From JAFGPJ01 sp964439135 (GTDB lineage Bacteria > Planctomycetota > Phycisphaerae > Sedimentisphaerales > Anaerobacaceae), in contig CAYTNN010000134.1 of the NCBI GenBank assembly GCA_964439135.1, positions 1 through 13,037 on the forward strand: a stretch of 13,037 nt of DNA. Direction: 5' to 3'. The notes beneath the pieces are model-generated. The model saw only the letters and a program-made list of their open reading frames with translations, did not search any database and had not been told where the DNA came from. The translations under genes were made by a program, and so were the position numbers. Below are positions 12,718 through 13,037 of this stretch, one piece after another (within the stretch, counting starts at the first letter, position 1; each line of letters opens with the position of its first letter).

Positions 12718-13037
12718 TTAGATATCGCGGACTTTGACGTCGATATACCTGACGCCCCACTCAAGGGCTTCCTGGTGAGTATGGAAGAACGCGTCCAGCT
12801 TATTTCCACGGATCGCGCCGCCCCTGTCGAGGACTTTAATGATTTGTCCGTTGCTGTAACCTTCGATGACCATTTCAGTGCCGAAGGAGTATCTCTTGTC
12901 GGCGGCAACGAAAGTATCGCCGGGCTGGATTTTATGACCGTTGGCTGTGATGCCGTCTGCATATTCCCCGCAGCATTTTGAACAGGGGCAATAGCCGGTT
13001 ACACGCATTCGCACGATCCGCCATTCATTAGAAATCT
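12718..13037 (-). CDS. 3D-domain protein, 5' end outside the window
   Basis: The visible 106 residues form a 3D domain, named for three conserved aspartates and related to the double-psi barrel of lytic transglycosylases such as MltA. From the GTG at 13014: GYCPCSKCCG (7-16), GITANGHKI (21-29), VAADKRYSFGTEMVIEGY (36-53), VLDRGGAIRGNKLDAFF (61-77) and a tail EALEWGVRYIDVKV. The three aspartates fall in AADK, LDRGG and LDAFF. The frame stays open upstream through ISNEWRIVR to the window edge, so the GTG is unlikely to be the true start; a signal or anchor sequence probably lies outside. A peptidoglycan-remodelling role is inferred from the family. The CPCSKCC cysteines may bind metal or form disulfides. 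It faces the modular protein gene with nine bases between stops. Confidence 0.85.
   Translation of the reverse strand, partial: ISNEWRIVRMRVTGYCPCSKCCGEYADGITANGHKIQPGDTFVAADKRYSFGTEMVIEGYSNGQIIKVLDRGGAIRGNKLDAFFHTHQEALEWGVRYIDVKVRDI

Overview
The window looks like a chromosomal segment from a planctomycete of the Phycisphaerae/Sedimentisphaerales type. This is an inference from protein style: a large secreted protein combines an Fn3-like module ending in the YYWRIDEVN signature, a LamG domain and dockerin-like calcium loops. Around it lie a secreted hypothetical glycosyl hydrolase, a GH130 enzyme, a PadR/permease-prefix pair and a 3D-domain protein. All of these are typical of polysaccharide-degrading Planctomycetota. 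No rRNA, tRNA, CRISPR array, transposase or integrase was seen.

Layout, left to right. (1) 1-1060: an A+T-rich edge with two plus-strand hypothetical genes, a 203-aa helical protein with an HEPN-like R-x4-H motif and an 81-aa coiled-coil protein. (2) 987-4141, minus strand: a compact three-gene operon of secreted carbon-nitrogen hydrolase, DUF434/DUF5616 protein (NYN/PIN-like) and secreted GHL15-type TIM-barrel protein. The last ORF runs about 70 residues past its recognisable end, through a heptamer repeat and into an antisense overlap with the coiled-coil gene. (3) 4142-4335: a divergent promoter region whose two -35 hexamers form a palindrome. (4) 4336-5193, plus strand: a tRNase Z-like metallo-beta-lactamase protein. 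(5) 5200-6233, minus strand: a PadR regulator overlapping a HAAS/permease-prefix membrane protein, with a clear palindromic operator inside the promoter spacer. (6) 6439-10197, minus strand: a polysaccharide operon of nucleotide-sugar dehydrogenase, GT4 glycosyltransferase and GH130 mannoside phosphorylase-like protein. A REP-like double hairpin supplies the GT4 stop codon. (7) 10198-10494: a divergent intergenic region with a long hairpin, candidate promoters and a 16-codon leader ORF that overlaps the next start by ATGA. (8) 10495-12708, plus strand: the 737-aa secreted modular protein. (9) 12718 to the right edge, minus strand: a partial 3D-domain protein.

How the parts may work together (inference). 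Block 6 joins synthesis of an acidic nucleotide sugar, glycosyl transfer and cytoplasmic phosphorolysis of a mannoside in one transcript, so it is a candidate glycan synthesis and turnover unit. The secreted modular protein, the GHL15 protein and the nitrilase act outside the cytoplasmic membrane. The PadR pair resembles the regulator/anti-sigma-like modules that often control envelope functions. Short seven-base repeats recur at three gene borders (1104-1131, 8540-8573, 10226-10246) and seem to be a habit of this genome.
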